Assembly (NCBI GenBank): GCA_007694035.1
Contig: RECM01000197.1
Location: forward strand, 1-62,348
Length of the DNA stretch: 62,348 bases
From: Balneolaceae bacterium
GTDB lineage: Bacteria > Bacteroidota > Rhodothermia > Balneolales > Cyclonatronaceae
Direction of reading: 5' to 3'
The position numbers and the translations under genes were made by a program. Below the pieces are notes generated by a model. That model did no database searches and was not told the origin of the DNA. It saw only the letters and a program-made list of their open reading frames with translations. The first letter of the stretch is position 1, and the number at the start of each line of letters is the position of its first letter. Below, piece after piece: positions 60,904-62,348 of the stretch.

Positions 60904-62064
60904 ATGGCTGATTTTACACGACAGGGTACGATTTCGCTATCGTGCCCGAAGCTTTTATCGGGATTTCTGGAGCAGGAGGTCATTGAGCTTGGATACAAAC
61001 CGTTGAGGGTGCGTCCTACCGGCATCGACATCAAGGGGTCGCTGAACGACTGCATAGGGCTTAACCTGAACCTGCGTACCGCTCACCGCGTTCATTATCT
61101 GATCAGTGAAAAGCCGGTTGCGGATCCGAACGAGCTCTACGAGTGGCTCGTACAGATTCCATGGGAGGAATGGATCGACCCCGACGGCTATTTTTCGGTG
61201 ACATCCAGGATCAGCCATCCGAGCATCAACAACACTCAGTTTGCCAATCTTAAATGCAAGGATGCGATTGTAGACCGCATACGCAAGACCAGCGGGCGCC
61301 GGCCCGACACCGGAGCCGACCTGAACCGGACAGTGGTTTTCCTGTTCTGGAACCAGCAGAGCGCACGAATTTTCATGGATACATCCGGAGAATCGCTGTC
61401 GAGGCGTGGTTACCGTCAGGAGAGCTCAATGGCCCCAATGCAGGAAAGCCTGGCTTCGGCCCTGCTGATGGCATCCGGGTGGAACCCGGGGATGCATTTT
61501 GTTAACCCGATGTGCGGCAGCGGAACCATTGCCATTGAAGCGGCCATCATGGCCCGCGGATTCGAGCCCGGAGCGGTCCGGAAAAACTACGGCTTCATGC
61601 ATATCCCCGGTTATGACCGGGATCTCTATAAAAAAGTACGGCTTCACAACCGTGTGAACCGCATACAGGAGCCCTCCTGCCGGATTATCGCCACCGATAA
61701 TTACCCAGGGGCCATCTCTGCGGCCAGGAAAAATGCGGCCACGGCAGGTGTAGAAGAGCTGATCGAGTTCAGTGTATGCGATTTCGCTGATACACCTGTA
61801 CCCGACGGGGATGCCATAATTATGATGAATCCACCCTACGGCGAGCGCATGGGCGAGATACAACAGCTTGAGCAGCTCTATAACCGGATAGGTACTTTCC
61901 TGAAACACTCTTGTGCAGGTAAAACCGGGTTTGTGTTTACCGGCAATATGGAGCTGGCAAAAAAAATCGGGCTGAAAGCATCAAAACGAATTCCGTTTTA
62001 TAATTCGACCATCGAATGCCGGCTGCTTGAGTTTGAACTGTTTGAGGGGAAGAAAAGGCAGTAA
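60904..62064 (+). CDS. THUMP domain class I SAM-dependent RNA methyltransferase (RlmL/RlmK-N-like)
   Basis: N-terminal THUMP-like region; FVNPMCGSGTIAIEAAIMARG, IIMMNPPYGERMG. Confidence 0.92.
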   Translation: MADFTRQGTISLSCPKLLSGFLEQEVIELGYKPLRVRPTGIDIKGSLNDCIGLNLNLRTAHRVHYLISEKPVADPNELYEWLVQIPWEEWIDPDGYFSVTSRISHPSINNTQFANLKCKDAIVDRIRKTSGRRPDTGADLNRTVVFLFWNQQSARIFMDTSGESLSRRGYRQESSMAPMQESLASALLMASGWNPGMHFVNPMCGSGTIAIEAAIMARGFEPGAVRKNYGFMHIPGYDRDLYKKVRLHNRVNRIQEPSCRIIATDNYPGAISAARKNAATAGVEELIEFSVCDFADTPVPDGDAIIMMNPPYGERMGEIQQLEQLYNRIGTFLKHSCAGKTGFVFTGNMELAKKIGLKASKRIPFYNSTIECRLLEFELFEGKKRQ

Positions 62065-62088
62065 AATGGCGGCGAAAAGGCAGTAAAA
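62052..62088. repeat. 15-nt direct repeat spanning the methyltransferase stop codon
   Basis: gaaaaggcagtaaaa at 62052-62066 and 62074-62088. Confidence 0.9.
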
Positions 62089-62102
62089 AGGCAAAAGTGG
62101 GG

Positions 62103-62151
62103 AGCAGAAGGCAGAAGGCAGAAAGCAGAAGTTAGAAGGCATGAGGCAAAA
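62103..62151. repeat. heptanucleotide array D, 7 units
   Basis: agcagaa ggcagaa ggcagaa agcagaa gttagaa ggcatga ggcaaaa. Confidence 0.88.
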
Positions 62152-62159
62152 GGGGCCAA

Positions 62160-62189
62160 CCCATACCAATCGATCCCATACCAATCGAT
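62160..62189. repeat. 15-nt perfect tandem duplication
   Basis: cccataccaatcgat x2. Confidence 0.95.
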
Positions 62190-62202
62190 ATAGAACACCT
62201 GG

Positions 62203-62335
62203 GCACAGCTTAAGCTGTGCCTACGTGCTTCGACTTCGGGCTGCGCCCTGCGCCCTTTGACTACAGCCTGCTGCGCAGGCTTGCGCTCAGGACTGCGCTC
62301 AGGCCATGCTCAGCATGACGTTTGGAGGCAACACT
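62203..62335. repeat. REP-like palindromic intergenic element
   Basis: GCACAGCTT/AAGCTGTGC perfect 18-bp palindrome, GCCTGC-tgc-GCAGGC, tgcgctcagg x2, CATGC-tca-GCATG. Confidence 0.6.
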
Positions 62336-62348
62336 TCCGAACTCAATT

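Noticed and set aside
62160-62189. 15-nt duplication as a target-site duplication
   Set aside because: The copies are directly adjacent with nothing between them, so this is a tandem duplication, not an insertion footprint.
61981-62198. ORFs giving SAFCLLPSAFC-type peptides
   Set aside because: Antisense translation of the GGCAGAA heptamers; no protein features.

Overview
The window looks like a chromosomal segment from a Balneolota/Rhodothermota-like (Bacteroidota-related) bacterium; this is inferred from a T9SS sorting tail, dodecin, a TonB-family protein and overall gene style. Most of it is ordinary housekeeping content: tandem ABC permeases plus a MacA-like adaptor, agmatine deiminase and N-carbamoylputrescine amidase, EttA-type ABC-F, PAS histidine kinase, PEP carboxykinase, prfA, purK/purE, type III pantothenate kinase, RecQ, serB, tRNA-Leu(CAA), tRNA-Asn(GTT), truA, cytochrome c maturation genes, and a 10-kb ilvB-ilvN-ilvC-cimA-leuA-leuC-leuD-leuB operon. 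A complete IS5-like element (57036-58313) has matching ends and an ATTAA duplication. The most interesting signals are: (1) a likely branched-chain amino acid leader peptide (...IIISIIIISLLVLGIFSELIIIS*) before ilvB, followed by three mutually exclusive pairing segments arranged like a ribosome-mediated attenuator, with the last one covering the start region of a second small ORF; (2) four intergenic arrays of 7-nt tandem repeats, two of which start inside the stop codon of an operon gene and two of which share the same order of heptamer variants; (3) palindromic/REP-like sequence next to two of these arrays; (4) a small Cys-rich, bacteriocin-like reading frame interrupted by in-frame TAA and TGA, next to a small membrane protein, in an AT-rich pocket beside the IS. 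All coordinates were read by eye. Homology calls rest on motif recognition, with no database search.
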